Shown here one piece after another: positions 26,564 through 37,921 of a stretch of 64,000 nucleotides of DNA. The DNA is from Arthrobacter citreus. Its GTDB lineage: Bacteria; Bacillota; Bacilli; Bacillales; Bacillaceae_G. Numbering within the stretch: position 1 is the first letter of the stretch; every line of letters begins with the position of its first letter. The position numbers and the translations under genes were made by a program. The notes under the pieces were generated by a model. The model ran no database searches, was not told the DNA's origin, and worked only from the letters and a program-made list of their open reading frames with translations. The stretch covers positions 3,286,001 to 3,350,000 of the forward strand of contig CP053688.1 of NCBI GenBank assembly GCA_013200995.1. The letters are read 5' to 3'.

Positions 26564-28096
26564 TTATTTAATAAGTGATTTACCAGTCATTTCTTTTGGT
26601 TGTTCTACTTTTAATAAAGCAAGAACTGTTGGAGCTAAATCACCTAAAATACCATCTTCACGTAACGTAATACCTTCTTCAGTTACAATAACTGGTACAG
26701 GGTTAGTCGTGTGAGCTGTCATAGGTTCACCCTCAGGTGTAATTTCCTCATCAGCATTTCCATGATCAGCTGTAATGATTGCTTTTCCGCCTTTTGCAAG
26801 AATTGCATCAACTACTTCTCCTAAACATTCATCAACTGCCTCAATTGCTTTAATTGTCGGCTCAAGTTTACCTGAATGTCCAACCATATCTGGATTTGCA
26901 AAGTTTAAAATAATTACGTCATGCTTATCTGCGGCAATTTCTTTTAATAGCGCATCTCTTACTTCATAAGCACTCATTTCGGGTTGTAAATCGTATGTTG
27001 CTACTTTTGGCGAGTTGATCAAAATACGTTCCTCACCTGGGAATTGCGCTTCACGGCCACCACTAAAGAAGAATGTAACATGCGGGTATTTTTCCGTTTC
27101 AGCAATACGTAATTGATTTAAGTTATTTTGAGCAAGCACTTCACCTAAAGTGTTATCAAGGTTAGTTGGTTTAAATGCCACATAGCCTTGTACTGTTTCG
27201 CTAAAATGTGTTAAACAAACGAAATGAACATTTTTCGGGAACTTACTTCCACGATCAAAGTCACGGAAATCATCATTTGTAAATACATTTGAAATTTGAA
27301 TTGCACGGTCAGGTCGGAAGTTGTAGAAGATAATTGAATCTTCATCACCTATCGTCGCAACTGGAGTGCCATCTTCTTTAACCATAACTGAAGGCAATAC
27401 GAATTCATCGTGGATTCCGTTTGCATATGAATCTTCAATTAATTCGTAAGGGCTTGTATAAGTTGGGCCTTCTCCATATACCATTGCACAATAGCATTTT
27501 TCAACACGATCCCAACGCTTGTCACGGTCCATCGAATAATAACGACCAGAGATTGTTGCGAATTCACCTACACCATATTCTTTAAACTTAGCTTCTGTTT
27601 GATCAATATATTTTTTAGCTGTAGTTGGGCCAACATCTCGTCCATCTAGGAAAGCGTGTAAATATACTTTCTTCATGCCTTCTTCAGCAGCTAACTTTAA
27701 TAAAGCAAACATGTGATTAATATGGCTGTGAATACCGCCATCAGACAGTAATCCAAAAATATGTAATGCTTTGTCTTTTTCTTTTGCACTTTTAATTGCG
27801 TCGATGAATGTATCATTTTTTTCAAATTCACCTTCACGAATTGCTTTATTTACACGCGTTAAGCTTTGATAAACAATTCGTCCAGCTCCGATATTTAAAT
27901 GACCAACCTCAGAGTTACCCATTTGTCCTTGTGGTAAACCTACTGCTTCACCGCTAGCAGTTAATTGTGCATGAGGATATTTATTCCAATATCTATCATA
28001 ATTTGGTTTCTTCGCTTGTGCAACAGCATTTCCAAATGTTTCGTCGCGTAAACCAAATCCGTCTAGGATAATTAACGCTACTGGTTGCTTACTCAT
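26564..28096 (-). CDS. gpmI: Phosphoglycerate mutase, cofactor-independent
   Basis: A 510-aa manganese-dependent mutase interconverting 3- and 2-phosphoglycerate. The catalytic serine lies in GNSEVGHLN (about residue 62); N-terminal ILDGFG and C-terminal TADHGNAD give further metal ligands of the alkaline-phosphatase superfamily. The start codon overlaps the tpiA stop by one base (TAATG), so translation is coupled. The Mn2+ and pH dependence of this enzyme type is linked to sporulation in bacilli. Confidence 0.98.
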   Translation of the reverse strand: MSKQPVALIILDGFGLRDETFGNAVAQAKKPNYDRYWNKYPHAQLTASGEAVGLPQGQMGNSEVGHLNIGAGRIVYQSLTRVNKAIREGEFEKNDTFIDAIKSAKEKDKALHIFGLLSDGGIHSHINHMFALLKLAAEEGMKKVYLHAFLDGRDVGPTTAKKYIDQTEAKFKEYGVGEFATISGRYYSMDRDKRWDRVEKCYCAMVYGEGPTYTSPYELIEDSYANGIHDEFVLPSVMVKEDGTPVATIGDEDSIIFYNFRPDRAIQISNVFTNDDFRDFDRGSKFPKNVHFVCLTHFSETVQGYVAFKPTNLDNTLGEVLAQNNLNQLRIAETEKYPHVTFFFSGGREAQFPGEERILINSPKVATYDLQPEMSAYEVRDALLKEIAADKHDVIILNFANPDMVGHSGKLEPTIKAIEAVDECLGEVVDAILAKGGKAIITADHGNADEEITPEGEPMTAHTTNPVPVIVTEEGITLREDGILGDLAPTVLALLKVEQPKEMTGKSLIK

Positions 28097-28851
28097 TACT
28101 TAACAGCCTCCAATAATGCAAGGAAAGAAGCTGGTTCTAAGCTTGCTCCACCTACTAACGCACCGTCAATATCAGGTTGAGCCATATACTCTTTAATATT
28201 TTCAGGTTTTACGCTACCGCCATATTGAACGCGTACAGATTCTGCAACAACTTCATCATAAAGACTTGCTACAACATCACGTACAAATTTACATGAATCT
28301 TGCGCATCTTTTTCTGTAGCAGATTTACCTGTTCCAATCGCCCAAATCGGTTCATAAGCAATAACTAAACTCTTCACTTGCTCATCTGTAAGACCTGCAA
28401 GATCAGCTGTTAATTGAGTGCGAATAACTTCCTCAAATTTACCGCCTTCACGCTCTTCAAGTGTTTCACCACAGCAAAGGATTGGTGTAAGACCATGTTC
28501 GAAAGCTTTTTTTGTTTTACTATTAATAAACTCATCTGTTTCGCCATAATATTCACGACGTTCAGAGTGTCCGATAATAGCATAAGTTACTCCTAGATCT
28601 TTAAGTGCTACTGGGCTAATTTCTCCAGTATAAGCACCACTATCTTTATCACTTACATTTTGAGAACCAATTTTTAATTCCGTTCCTTTTGTACCATACA
28701 ACATTGGTGCAATAAATAAAGCAGGAGCACAAACTGCTGAATCTACTCTATCAGATGATGGAATGCTATTTTTTACTTCTTCAACAAATGTCATCGCTTC
28801 GCTAAGCGTTTTATTCATTTTCCAGTTACCTGCAATTATAGGTTTACGCAT
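28096..28851 (-). CDS. tpiA: Triosephosphate isomerase
   Basis: A 251-aa TIM barrel interconverting dihydroxyacetone phosphate and glyceraldehyde 3-phosphate. Catalytic Lys in GNWKMNKT (about 12), His in IIGHSERR (about 95) and Glu in [14 protein letters not shown] (about 167). ATG 28851 follows GGAAGGTG; a GTG at 28860 is less likely. It lies 79 bp after pgk. Confidence 0.98.
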   Translation of the reverse strand: MRKPIIAGNWKMNKTLSEAMTFVEEVKNSIPSSDRVDSAVCAPALFIAPMLYGTKGTELKIGSQNVSDKDSGAYTGEISPVALKDLGVTYAIIGHSERREYYGETDEFINSKTKKAFEHGLTPILCCGETLEEREGGKFEEVIRTQLTADLAGLTDEQVKSLVIAYEPIWAIGTGKSATEKDAQDSCKFVRDVVASLYDEVVAESVRVQYGGSVKPENIKEYMAQPDIDGALVGGASLEPASFLALLEAVK

Positions 28852-28930
28852 AAGAAACACCTTCCTAACAATTGGTAAGACATAAAATCTTACTCTATTT
28901 CAATTACTAAAAATTGTAAAGCTATTAGAA

Positions 28931-30112
28931 TTATTTATCGTTTAATACTGCTACTCCTGGAAGTTCTTTACCTTCCATAAATTCTAAAGAAGCACCACCA
29001 CCAGTAGATATGTGGCTCATTTTATCTGCTAAACCGAATTTTTCAGCAGCTGCAGCTGAGTCTCCTCCACCGATAATTGAGTAAGCATCTGAATCTGCTA
29101 AAGCTTGTGCTACTCCTATAGTACCTTGTGCAAATTTATCGATTTCAAATACGCCCATTGGCCCATTCCAAATAACTAATTTAGAACTTTTAATTACATC
29201 TGCATAAAGAGCAGTTGTTTTTGGTCCAATATCAAGAGCTTCCCAATCTGCAGGAATGCCATCAATATCAACTTCTTGCGTATTAGCATCTTCACCAAAT
29301 TTGTCAGCAATAATTGCATCGATTGGCATGTAGAATTTAACGCCTTTTGCTTCTGCTTTTTGCATAAACTCATTCGCTAAATCAATTTTATCCTCTTCTA
29401 AAAGAGACTTACCAATTTCATAGCCTTTTGCTTTTAAGAATGTATAAGCTAATCCGCCACCAATGATTAAGTTATCAACTTTTTCTAATAAGTTTTCAAT
29501 TACACCAATTTTATCTCGAACTTTCGCTCCACCGATAATAGCTGTAAATGGACGTTCTGGGTTAGAAAGTGCTTTACCTAAAACATTAATTTCTTTTTCC
29601 ATTAAGAAACCTGCTACAGCTGGGATATATTTTGCAATACCAGCAGTTGTTGCATGCGCACGGTGAGCAGCACCAAATGCATCATTTACATATACATCCG
29701 CTAAAGCAGCAAATTCTTTTGCTAAAGCATCGTCATTTTTCTCTTCACCTGGGTAGAAACGAACGTTTTCTAATAATAAAACATCGCCTTCGTTCATTTT
29801 GCCAATTTCTTCTTGAACTTTAGGGCCGTATGCTTCATCAGTTTTAATTACGTTTTTACCTAATTTTTCACTTAAACGTTGAGCAACAGCATTTAAACGT
29901 AAATCTTCATTTACTTGTCCTTTTGGACGACCTAAATGAGATGCTAAAATAACTTTTGCTCCGTTTTCTATTAAATACTGAATAGTAGGAAGTGCAGCAC
30001 GAATACGTGTATCATCTGTTACTTCACCATTTGCCATTGGTACATTAAAATCCACACGGCAAAATACGCGTTTTCCCTTTACATCAATGTCATGTAATGA
30101 CTTTTTGTTCAT
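28931..30112 (-). CDS. pgk: Phosphoglycerate kinase
   Basis: A 393-aa enzyme making ATP and 3-phosphoglycerate from 1,3-bisphosphoglycerate. N-terminal [10 protein letters not shown], substrate-binding SHLGRPKG (about 60), and the nucleotide-binding GGGDSAAA near residue 350 are present; the length is normal. It is separated from gapA by 242 bp containing a terminator-like stem, so part of the transcripts likely end after gapA. Confidence 0.98.
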   Translation of the reverse strand: MNKKSLHDIDVKGKRVFCRVDFNVPMANGEVTDDTRIRAALPTIQYLIENGAKVILASHLGRPKGQVNEDLRLNAVAQRLSEKLGKNVIKTDEAYGPKVQEEIGKMNEGDVLLLENVRFYPGEEKNDDALAKEFAALADVYVNDAFGAAHRAHATTAGIAKYIPAVAGFLMEKEINVLGKALSNPERPFTAIIGGAKVRDKIGVIENLLEKVDNLIIGGGLAYTFLKAKGYEIGKSLLEEDKIDLANEFMQKAEAKGVKFYMPIDAIIADKFGEDANTQEVDIDGIPADWEALDIGPKTTALYADVIKSSKLVIWNGPMGVFEIDKFAQGTIGVAQALADSDAYSIIGGGDSAAAAEKFGLADKMSHISTGGGASLEFMEGKELPGVAVLNDK

Positions 30113-30311
30113 AATAGGTGCCTCCAGTACTGTTTTTATTCATCCAAATTCAATTCCACTTATCGATCCGTCTCATTTTGAAGTCGCATCTATTCTGTGA
30201 TATTGTCACCGCAATTTTAACAGATTATGTATATCAATTGGAATTTATTTCTAGAGTATTTTTTTATAATGTGTTGGATTCGTGACAAAAGAGGATTTTT
30301 ATCAAATAAAA

Positions 30312-30331
30312 GAGGGGAGGAAATTCCCCTC
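30312..30331 (-). terminator. Terminator-like stem after gapA
   Basis: GAGGGGA-GGAAAT-TCCCCTC; on the minus strand it is followed by TTTTATTTGATAAA. It lies inside the operon and could allow cggR-gapA messages to be more abundant than pgk-eno. Confidence 0.65.
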
Positions 30332-30354
30332 ACCCTCGTATTAATTTATTAAAA

Positions 30355-31395
<1,041 letters not shown>

Positions 31396-31410
31396 TTATT
31401 TTATTTTATT

Positions 31411-32439
31411 TTAAAGGGAACATCCTTTAATTAACTCTTTTGCTGCTCCTTCGTCTGTGACGAGGATGTTTACATGGCCCTTCTTTAAGAAAGATGCCAT
31501 TGCTTTTGCTTTTGAAGAACCACCTGCTACAGCAAGCACATAAGGTATTTTCTCCAATTCGTTCAGTTGTAATCCAATTGTTCTTACTCTGTAAACAACT
31601 TCACCATTTTCATTAAAGTAATATCCAAATGCCTCTCCTACAGCCTCAGATTCAGTTAGAATTTCTAATTGTTCTGATGACGACTGCCTTCGTTTAGCCA
31701 TTGTAAATGCGTCACCAATACCGTGTACTACAATTGAAGAAGATCGAATTAAATTCAGAACCTCTTTTACTCTTGGTTCTTCCATCATTGTTAAATAAGC
31801 TTCTTCACTAAGTTCATCTGGCAGGTGAAGTAATCGATAATTACCTTTAGCCATTTCAGCCATTTTTGCACAAATCGTATTCGCTTGATTTCTTACTTCT
31901 TCTCCTAAACCGCCTCGTGCTGGAACAAATAAGGGATTTAAGTCTTTAGAGTCATCTTTCATCATTTCAGCTACAGCAGCTAAAGTAGAACCACCAGTAA
32001 CAGCAACAATATTATTTGTCTCTATTCTTTGGTTTATACAGCTAACAGCTGCTCGACCCATCTCCTTTTTTACCCAGTCCAGTTCGTCACTATCGCCAGA
32101 AACTACAATTACTTCTTTAAGATTAAATGTATCTTTAAGCAAGTCTTCAATATTTTTTAAACCGAATAGTTCACGCATTGGTTCTTCTAGGTCTAGAAGT
32201 AAGCTTAGTCCTTCATCCGTTAATGTCATACCTGAAGATGCGACATTAATCAGTCTTTGCTCTTTTAATAGGGCAACTTCTGATCTAAGTACTCTTTCTG
32301 TTAATCCTACGCTTGCAGACAAGTTTCTTCGACCGATCGGCTGCATAATTCTTATATACTGTAGGATTTGAAATCTTTTTTGGATAACCGGTATTAGATC
32401 AGGTAATAATTTTTGTTGTAGCTTTAAAATGTGGTTCAT
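31411..32439 (-). CDS. cggR: Central glycolytic genes regulator
   Basis: A 342-aa SorC/DeoR-type repressor. The N terminus holds a helix-turn-helix (RNLSASVGLTERVLRSEVALL, split by one residue in this writing, about residues 36-56) and the rest a sugar-phosphate-binding domain with the TGGST loop. CggR represses its own operon and is released by fructose 1,6-bisphosphate. The ATG at 32439 follows GAGGAG by six bases; the longer GTG form to 32457 would include that site. An operator matching the known consensus lies 34 bp upstream. Confidence 0.95.
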   Translation of the reverse strand: MNHILKLQQKLLPDLIPVIQKRFQILQYIRIMQPIGRRNLSASVGLTERVLRSEVALLKEQRLINVASSGMTLTDEGLSLLLDLEEPMRELFGLKNIEDLLKDTFNLKEVIVVSGDSDELDWVKKEMGRAAVSCINQRIETNNIVAVTGGSTLAAVAEMMKDDSKDLNPLFVPARGGLGEEVRNQANTICAKMAEMAKGNYRLLHLPDELSEEAYLTMMEEPRVKEVLNLIRSSSIVVHGIGDAFTMAKRRQSSSEQLEILTESEAVGEAFGYYFNENGEVVYRVRTIGLQLNELEKIPYVLAVAGGSSKAKAMASFLKKGHVNILVTDEGAAKELIKGCSL

Positions 32440-32472
32440 TTTCATCTCCTCTTTCACAGAGTATTCACTTGG

Positions 32473-32508
32473 GTCCTTTTATGTCCCTATATGACATATT
32501 ATGTCCCG
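32473..32508 (-). promoter_or_regulatory. CggR operator
   Basis: Read on the minus strand: CGGGAC, six bases, TGTC, four bases, AGGGAC, six bases, GGAC. This reproduces the Bacillus subtilis arrangement CGGGAC-N6-TGTC-N4-CGGGAC-N6-TGTC with exact spacing; the first half is perfect and the second has one change in each box. CATAAT inside it could be the -10 element, but no good -35 is seen. Confidence 0.88.
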
Positions 32509-32580
32509 CTTGTTTTAAAAAAATTACAGCGTTTTTCAACGTTGTTTTTTTTGAACAAGATTTACTCCAGAAGTGAAATA

Positions 32581-32609
32581 ACCCTGCTACATTTACATTG
32601 TAACAGGGT
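32581..32609. terminator. Hairpin after the rpoN-glutaredoxin unit
   Basis: ACCCTG-C-TACA / TGTA-A-CAGGGT, 24 bp past the glutaredoxin-like stop codon; on the minus strand followed by TATTTCACTT, a poor T-tract. Confidence 0.5.
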
Positions 32610-32632
32610 CAATCATTTCTTTCAACTGATAA

Positions 32633-32872
32633 CTACCCATTTATTGCATTTAATATGTCAATCTTATGAATTTTGCCGTATGCAATTGTTTCCCCGTCCA
32701 TTTGAATAACTGGAATCATCAACTGATATTCCTCTAATAATGCATCATCAGAATAAATATCAATTTCATTTACTTCTATTTTATATTCCGATTGGGCTAA
32801 TCGAATTGATTCTTTTGCTTCTTCACATAATCCACAATTCTCTTTTGTATATAAAGTTAACTTAATTGACAT
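32633..32872 (-). CDS. Glutaredoxin-like thiol-disulfide protein
   Basis: A 79-aa thioredoxin-fold protein with the active-site motif CGLC at residues 13-16 (LTLYTKENCGLCEEAKE) and the cis-proline in IPVIQMDG near residue 53. It fits the glutaredoxin/DUF836 group. It probably reduces or isomerises disulfides, but no partner is evident. ATG 32872 follows AAAGGAG. It lies 12 bp after rpoN and is probably co-transcribed with it. Confidence 0.85.
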   Translation of the reverse strand: MSIKLTLYTKENCGLCEEAKESIRLAQSEYKIEVNEIDIYSDDALLEEYQLMIPVIQMDGETIAYGKIHKIDILNAING

Positions 32873-32884
32873 CTAATTCTCCTT

Positions 32885-34186
32885 TTAACTAAAGCGCTTT
32901 CGTTTTGACGAACCAGGAATTCTAAGTATATCCCTATATTTAGCTACAGTTCTTCTAGAAATCTCCACTCCATGCCTTTGTGCTAATAATTCAACAAGTT
33001 TTTGATCTGATAATGGTTTCTCTTTATTTTCTTCATCTACTAATTGCTTTATAAATACTTGCACACTCGTTGATGCAAGTTCTTCTCCATCAACACTTAC
33101 ACCTTGATGGAAAAATTTCTTCATTTCAAATAAACCATATGGCGTTTGTACATATTTGTTTTTACAAGTACGACTGATCGTTGATTCATGTAGTGAAAGT
33201 TCTTCAGCAATCTCTTTTAATGTCAGTGTTTTTAAATTAGCAGGACCTTTTTCAAAAAAAGCAATTTGCTTTCTAAGTATACAATTCATTACAGCTAACA
33301 TCGTTGATTTTCTTTCTTCTATGCTTTTCATTAACCAGTTAACTTGTGTGTTTTTATCTTTTAAATAAGTTGAAACTTCCTTCTCATGTTGACCATTTAA
33401 AATGGAGGAATATTCACTAAGTACTTTTAAACGTGGCATTATTTTATCATTAATAAGTACAACGAATTCTCCACCTATCTTTTCGACCGATAAATCAGGG
33501 GCTACATAATTTACTTGGTCTTGGAAATAATTTAAACCTGGTCTAGGTTGCAACGTCAAAATTAAATCAATTTCCTTTTGTAATTCAGGCAAACTAATTT
33601 TAAGTTTTTTTGCAATATCTTTCCAATTTTTATTAACAAATTGGTCAAAATACAGATCAATGACCTGGTTTGCAATTGTTGTTTCTGCTTCAAGTCCATT
33701 TAACTGTATAAGTAAACATTCCTTAACAGATCTTGCTCCAACTCCTGCTGGTTCAAACCGCTGAAGCATTTCAATGCAGATTTGTAACTGAACGAAAGAG
33801 ATATTAAGTTCTTGAATAAGTTCTTCATCTGACTCCATCAAGAATCCATTTTTATCTAAGTTATAAATTAAATATTTAATAATTCTATATTCGTCATTCT
33901 CAATTTTCAACTCATTTAACTGACTAATAAGTTCCTCTTGTAATGTCTCTGTTCTTCGAGTATATAACTCCATTCCTTGTCCGCTGGAAGTAGTTTGTTG
34001 TTTGATTTTTGAAGAAGAGTATTCGGTATAAGGAGTTTCGACTTCAATTAAGGGATTTTCTAACGATTGTTCAAATAAAAAATCCGTAAGCTCTTGGGCA
34101 TTAAATTGAAGCATTGTAATGGCTTGTCGTAGTTCCTGAGTCATTGCAAGTTTCAATGATTGTTTTTGCATTAAATTCATTTCCAT
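32885..34186 (-). CDS. rpoN: RNA polymerase sigma-54 factor
   Basis: A 433-aa sigma-54 (SigL in Bacillus subtilis). Region I is glutamine/leucine-rich at the N terminus (KLAMTQELRQAITMLQFNAQEL); the core-binding part is central; near the C terminus stands the RpoN box ISRRTVAKYRD, which reads the -24 element. It needs an AAA+ activator with a GAFTGA-type loop; one is encoded divergently next to it, and two perfect -24/-12 promoters lie within 10 kb. ATG 34186 has GGGAG nine bases upstream. Confidence 0.96.
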   Translation of the reverse strand: MEMNLMQKQSLKLAMTQELRQAITMLQFNAQELTDFLFEQSLENPLIEVETPYTEYSSSKIKQQTTSSGQGMELYTRRTETLQEELISQLNELKIENDEYRIIKYLIYNLDKNGFLMESDEELIQELNISFVQLQICIEMLQRFEPAGVGARSVKECLLIQLNGLEAETTIANQVIDLYFDQFVNKNWKDIAKKLKISLPELQKEIDLILTLQPRPGLNYFQDQVNYVAPDLSVEKIGGEFVVLINDKIMPRLKVLSEYSSILNGQHEKEVSTYLKDKNTQVNWLMKSIEERKSTMLAVMNCILRKQIAFFEKGPANLKTLTLKEIAEELSLHESTISRTCKNKYVQTPYGLFEMKKFFHQGVSVDGEELASTSVQVFIKQLVDEENKEKPLSDQKLVELLAQRHGVEISRRTVAKYRDILRIPGSSKRKRFS

Positions 34187-34333
34187 ACTACTTCACTCCC
34201 TTATTACTATTTTACTCTATATTTAACTTTTTCATAGTCCTTGACGAATTGTTCCATTAATTTAAAAATAGTGAAAACGTTTACTTTTTCCTGTATAGTA
34301 AAAGTATACAACTCTTTATGATGGGGGGCCATT

Positions 34334-37027
34334 ATGAATAGAAAAAATCAAATTTACGAAGTTTTTCTACAAAGTATGGAACAAGGTTTTACTGCTATCG
34401 AGATCTCACAAAAATTAAATTTAGACAGAGCCAACGTTAGCAGTGATTTAAATAAATTAGTTAAAGAAGGTTCATTGGTTAAAACGAATTCTAGACCTGT
34501 AATTTTTAAACTTCAGTCTCATACTTTACAACAATCTAATCACTTTCAAAACAATCCGGCAAATTTAGAATATAAGTATGAATATTTTTATGAAGAAAAC
34601 ATTAGTTTAAGACCTGCGATTGAAAAAGCAAGGTCGGCAATTCTTTATCCACCATATGGTATGCACACATTAATACTTGGTGAGACAGGCGTTGGTAAAT
34701 CTGCTTTTGCAGCTAGAATGCATGACTTCGCAATTCGGTCAAATGTTTTGGGAAAGGATTCCCCCTTTATTATATTTAACTGTGCAGACTATGCGAATAA
34801 TCCTCAACTATTATTAGGACAGCTTTTCGGTGTAAGAAAAGGTGCATATACAGGTGCAACTGAACAAAAGGGTTTACTTGAAAAAGCGAATAATGGAATT
34901 TTATTTTTAGATGAGGTACATCGTCTTACTCCTGAAGGTCAAGAAATGTTATTTACATTTATTGATTACAAGTTGTATAGACGACTAGGAGAGACTGAAA
35001 ATGAACGAACATCAAATGTTCTAATCATTTCAGCTACAACTGAAGACCCTAGTTCAACTTTATTATCTACATTTACACGTCGAATTCCTATGGTCATTAC
35101 ATTACCAGCTTTAAGCGATCGAACTTATGAAGAAAGATTTACACTCATTAAACGGTTTTTCTCTGAAGAAAGTCTTCGTCTTGGAAAAGAAATAGTTGTA
35201 AGCGCGAATACGATTCGTTCTTTCCTATTCTATCCGTGTCAAAATAATATCGGTCAATTGAAAGCCGATATTCAGCTAGCCTGTGCCAAAGCCTATGCAG
35301 ATTTTATCACTCATAAGCATGACAAAGTCCGAATTCATAGCACAGATTTAAACTGGTATGTGAAAGAAGGCTTATTCATTGAAAAAAAGGTAAAGCATTC
35401 AATCACACTGCTAAATGAGTATTTCGAATTTTCACCAACAAAAGGTATAATCAGTAATCCGCAAATGGATCATTCTGCGGATACAATTTATGACCGAATT
35501 GATACGAAGTACGAAGAGCTTAAACAACGTGGCGTTAATCAGGACGAGTTATCTTTACTAATGGAAAACGATATTGAAAGCTACTTTACGCATTACATTA
35601 CCTCCATTAATCGAAAACTATCTAGTAAAGAAAATGTCCAAAAAATAATAAAGCCTGAAATCGTCACATTAAGTGAAAAAGTACTAAAGCTCGCAGAAGA
35701 AAAATTAAATAAAAGATTTAACGAAAAAATACTTGTTGCTCTTAGCTTGCATATACAAACGCTATTACAACGTATTCAGTCAAACAAAAAAATACATCAT
35801 CCAAATATAACTCAAATTCGAGATCAATATAAAAACGAGTTTTCCGTTTCAATCGAATGTGTAAAAATGATTGAAGATTTTTCAAATATCTCAATCCCTT
35901 TTGACGAGGTAGCATTTATAACAATGTTTTTCGTGTATGGAAACGAAGATTTTAAAGTGTTAAGTTCGAATGTTAAAGTAATTGTTTTAGCTCATGGGAA
36001 CGGCATCGCTAGAGAGATGGCCAACGTAACAAATGAATTGCTAGAAAACGAGGAAGTTATCGGAATTGATATGCCTTTAAGTGAACCACCACAAGATTTC
36101 TTAATTCGTGTAAAAGATTATATCAAATCATTAGGTAAATTAAATGGCATTTTACTTTGTATCGATATGGGTTCATTAGCTTATATTGGTGACATAATTG
36201 AAGCTGAATTTTCAATTCCTGTACGAGTGATTCAAATGGTAAGTACCGCCCATGTAATAGAAGCATCTAGGAAAGCGACATTAGGCTATAATTTGGATGA
36301 GTTGTACCAAGATGTACGAAACTTAACTACTTTCTTCATCAATTCACATGCAAATAAAACGAAACAACCAGAATTTAATCGTTCAGTAATTTTAACTGCA
36401 TGTCTGACTGGTCAAGGAAGTGCAATAGCCATTAAAAATATACTAGCGAATAACTTGGTCTATGATAAAGAGATGCTAGAAATCGTTCCAATTAGTCTTT
36501 TAAACAAAGAAGAATTACAAAAAATGTTAAATGATATTTCTAAAGAACGAAGTATCGTTTGTATTGTTTCAAATTTTGATATAAGCGTTCCATTCAACAC
36601 ATTCCATTTACAAGATGTATTAAACATGAAGGCTACAAAGAAAATACAGGAATTAATAACATATGAAGAGACGTACTTAAAAATGGCTGAAACATTACAA
36701 GAAACGATTTCTTTAAAGGATGCTAAAAAGGTAATCAGTGTGATTAGACGCGCCCTAAATGATATTCAAGTCCAAACAGATAAGTTTTTCAAAAATGAGG
36801 ATTTGATGGGTATTGTTATTCATATGAGCTGCATGATTGATCGAATTCAAAACTCACAGCCTTTAATTCCATTCAAAGATAAAGAAGATAAAATAAACAG
36901 TGACTATCTGCTATATTTAAAAATAAAAAAAATACTGCAACAAATTGAGGAATCTTGTGATATTGTCATACCTGATGATGAAATATGTTATTTAATGGAA
37001 TTTTACTCTAGAAATGACATAGAGTAA
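34334..37027 (+). CDS. Sigma-54 activator with PTS domains, LevR/CelR type
   Basis: An 897-aa transcription activator. N-terminal winged helix (about 1-60); AAA+ domain with Walker A GETGVGKS (116-123), sigma-54-contact loop GAYTGA (170-175) and Walker B ILFLDEVH (189-196); PRD1 (about 445-540, His473); EIIA-Man domain with His554 in LAHGNG; an EIIB-like segment with Cys in TACLTGQGSA (about 690); and PRD2 (about 800-897, His830). Phosphorylation of these histidines by PTS proteins sets activity. It stands next to rpoN and near two sigma-54-driven PTS operons, which are its likely targets. SD GGGGGG upstream of ATG 34334. Confidence 0.94.
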   Translation: MNRKNQIYEVFLQSMEQGFTAIEISQKLNLDRANVSSDLNKLVKEGSLVKTNSRPVIFKLQSHTLQQSNHFQNNPANLEYKYEYFYEENISLRPAIEKARSAILYPPYGMHTLILGETGVGKSAFAARMHDFAIRSNVLGKDSPFIIFNCADYANNPQLLLGQLFGVRKGAYTGATEQKGLLEKANNGILFLDEVHRLTPEGQEMLFTFIDYKLYRRLGETENERTSNVLIISATTEDPSSTLLSTFTRRIPMVITLPALSDRTYEERFTLIKRFFSEESLRLGKEIVVSANTIRSFLFYPCQNNIGQLKADIQLACAKAYADFITHKHDKVRIHSTDLNWYVKEGLFIEKKVKHSITLLNEYFEFSPTKGIISNPQMDHSADTIYDRIDTKYEELKQRGVNQDELSLLMENDIESYFTHYITSINRKLSSKENVQKIIKPEIVTLSEKVLKLAEEKLNKRFNEKILVALSLHIQTLLQRIQSNKKIHHPNITQIRDQYKNEFSVSIECVKMIEDFSNISIPFDEVAFITMFFVYGNEDFKVLSSNVKVIVLAHGNGIAREMANVTNELLENEEVIGIDMPLSEPPQDFLIRVKDYIKSLGKLNGILLCIDMGSLAYIGDIIEAEFSIPVRVIQMVSTAHVIEASRKATLGYNLDELYQDVRNLTTFFINSHANKTKQPEFNRSVILTACLTGQGSAIAIKNILANNLVYDKEMLEIVPISLLNKEELQKMLNDISKERSIVCIVSNFDISVPFNTFHLQDVLNMKATKKIQELITYEETYLKMAETLQETISLKDAKKVISVIRRALNDIQVQTDKFFKNEDLMGIVIHMSCMIDRIQNSQPLIPFKDKEDKINSDYLLYLKIKKILQQIEESCDIVIPDDEICYLMEFYSRNDIE

Positions 37028-37067
37028 GCGGGTCAGAAAAAAGAAAACAATTTATTAAAGTAAACTA

Positions 37068-37106
37068 GAAAAGCCAGTTTCTTCATTTAGAAGAAACTGG
37101 CTTTTC
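37068..37106. terminator. Shared terminator of convergent genes
   Basis: Perfect 17-bp stem GAAAAGCCAGTTTCTTC / GAAGAAACTGGCTTTTC with loop ATTTA, between the activator gene and the ChbG-like gene. Confidence 0.9.
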
Positions 37107-37117
37107 TACATTCTATA

Positions 37118-37834
37118 TTAATATTTTACTAACTCTACTCCCTCTGGAAGATTTGAGTTCGTTAAAATATCAAGTTCAGTTAATCGTTCAAAACAATATG
37201 AAGTACCATTTTTCAAATGATTATCAACTAATGCAGGATGCACCATAATCTCTACTGACTCTACACCTTTATTTATTCTTTCTTTTATTGTCTCGATATA
37301 ATTTGCTGGAATTTCACTACCATAAAAGTCTGTTAATAATTGATCAGTAAATGGTTTAATTCCGACTATTTGACTTTCAGGAGAAACACGGACTGGAAGA
37401 TCATACTTTTGAGATAGTTTCGCAATAACTGGGTGGAGGATAGGAATCATGTGTACATGGTGATGGCTATCGAAATGCGTAGGCTTCAAACCATAAGAAA
37501 GGAACTTTTGAATTTGCGCATCCCATTCCTTTTCTACCTCGTCTACATTAACAACTGGATTACCATACCAATAACTGTTCTTAAGAAAAACACCATTTTG
37601 GTCTACAATTGTTTGTAAATTACTTAATAACGGTTTGCCCGCTGTTAAGACAAGATGTACACCAAGTCCCATCGTAGGATGCAATTTTGCTAATTCAATC
37701 CCATGCTCCACAGCATACATATTCATCATCATCGTTGCTGAGTTCACGATTCCATTCAAATGTGCTTCAATAATGCCATAATTTACACCTTTTGAATATC
37801 CGTAGTCATCTGCATTTACAATAAGCTTAGTCAT
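37118..37834 (-). CDS. chbG: ChbG/YdjC-type sugar deacetylase
   Basis: A 238-aa carbohydrate deacetylase. The family fingerprint is clear: IVNADDYGYS at residues 5-14 (metal-binding Asp-Asp), HPTMGLGVHLVLT (about 52-64) and HFDSHHHVHMIP (about 121-132) with the histidine cluster. Characterised members remove one acetyl group from chitobiose or chitobiose 6-phosphate so that the phosphoglycosidase can cut it. Position after a GH4 enzyme and a lac-type PTS fits such a route. A terminator-like stem at 37869 separates it from the GH4 gene, so its level may be lower. Confidence 0.9.
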   Translation of the reverse strand: MTKLIVNADDYGYSKGVNYGIIEAHLNGIVNSATMMMNMYAVEHGIELAKLHPTMGLGVHLVLTAGKPLLSNLQTIVDQNGVFLKNSYWYGNPVVNVDEVEKEWDAQIQKFLSYGLKPTHFDSHHHVHMIPILHPVIAKLSQKYDLPVRVSPESQIVGIKPFTDQLLTDFYGSEIPANYIETIKERINKGVESVEIMVHPALVDNHLKNGTSYCFERLTELDILTNSNLPEGVELVKY

Positions 37835-37868
37835 CTTTCATTCCCCTTTTCTCGAGTGTCATCAAAAA

Positions 37869-37900
37869 GGGATGTACTCTTTTTACTCGAGCTACATCCC
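37869..37900 (-). terminator. Hairpin between GH4 and chbG genes
   Basis: GGGATGTA (37869-37876) with TACATCCC (37893-37900); on the minus strand followed by CTTTTTGATG. Probably a partial terminator inside the operon. Confidence 0.7.
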
Positions 37901-37921
37901 TCCCTTTAATCGATTAAAACG

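Noticed and set aside
32431..32709. Plus-strand 92-aa frame over the CggR operator
   Set aside because: It spans the operator, a terminator and the end of the glutaredoxin gene; no ribosome binding site.
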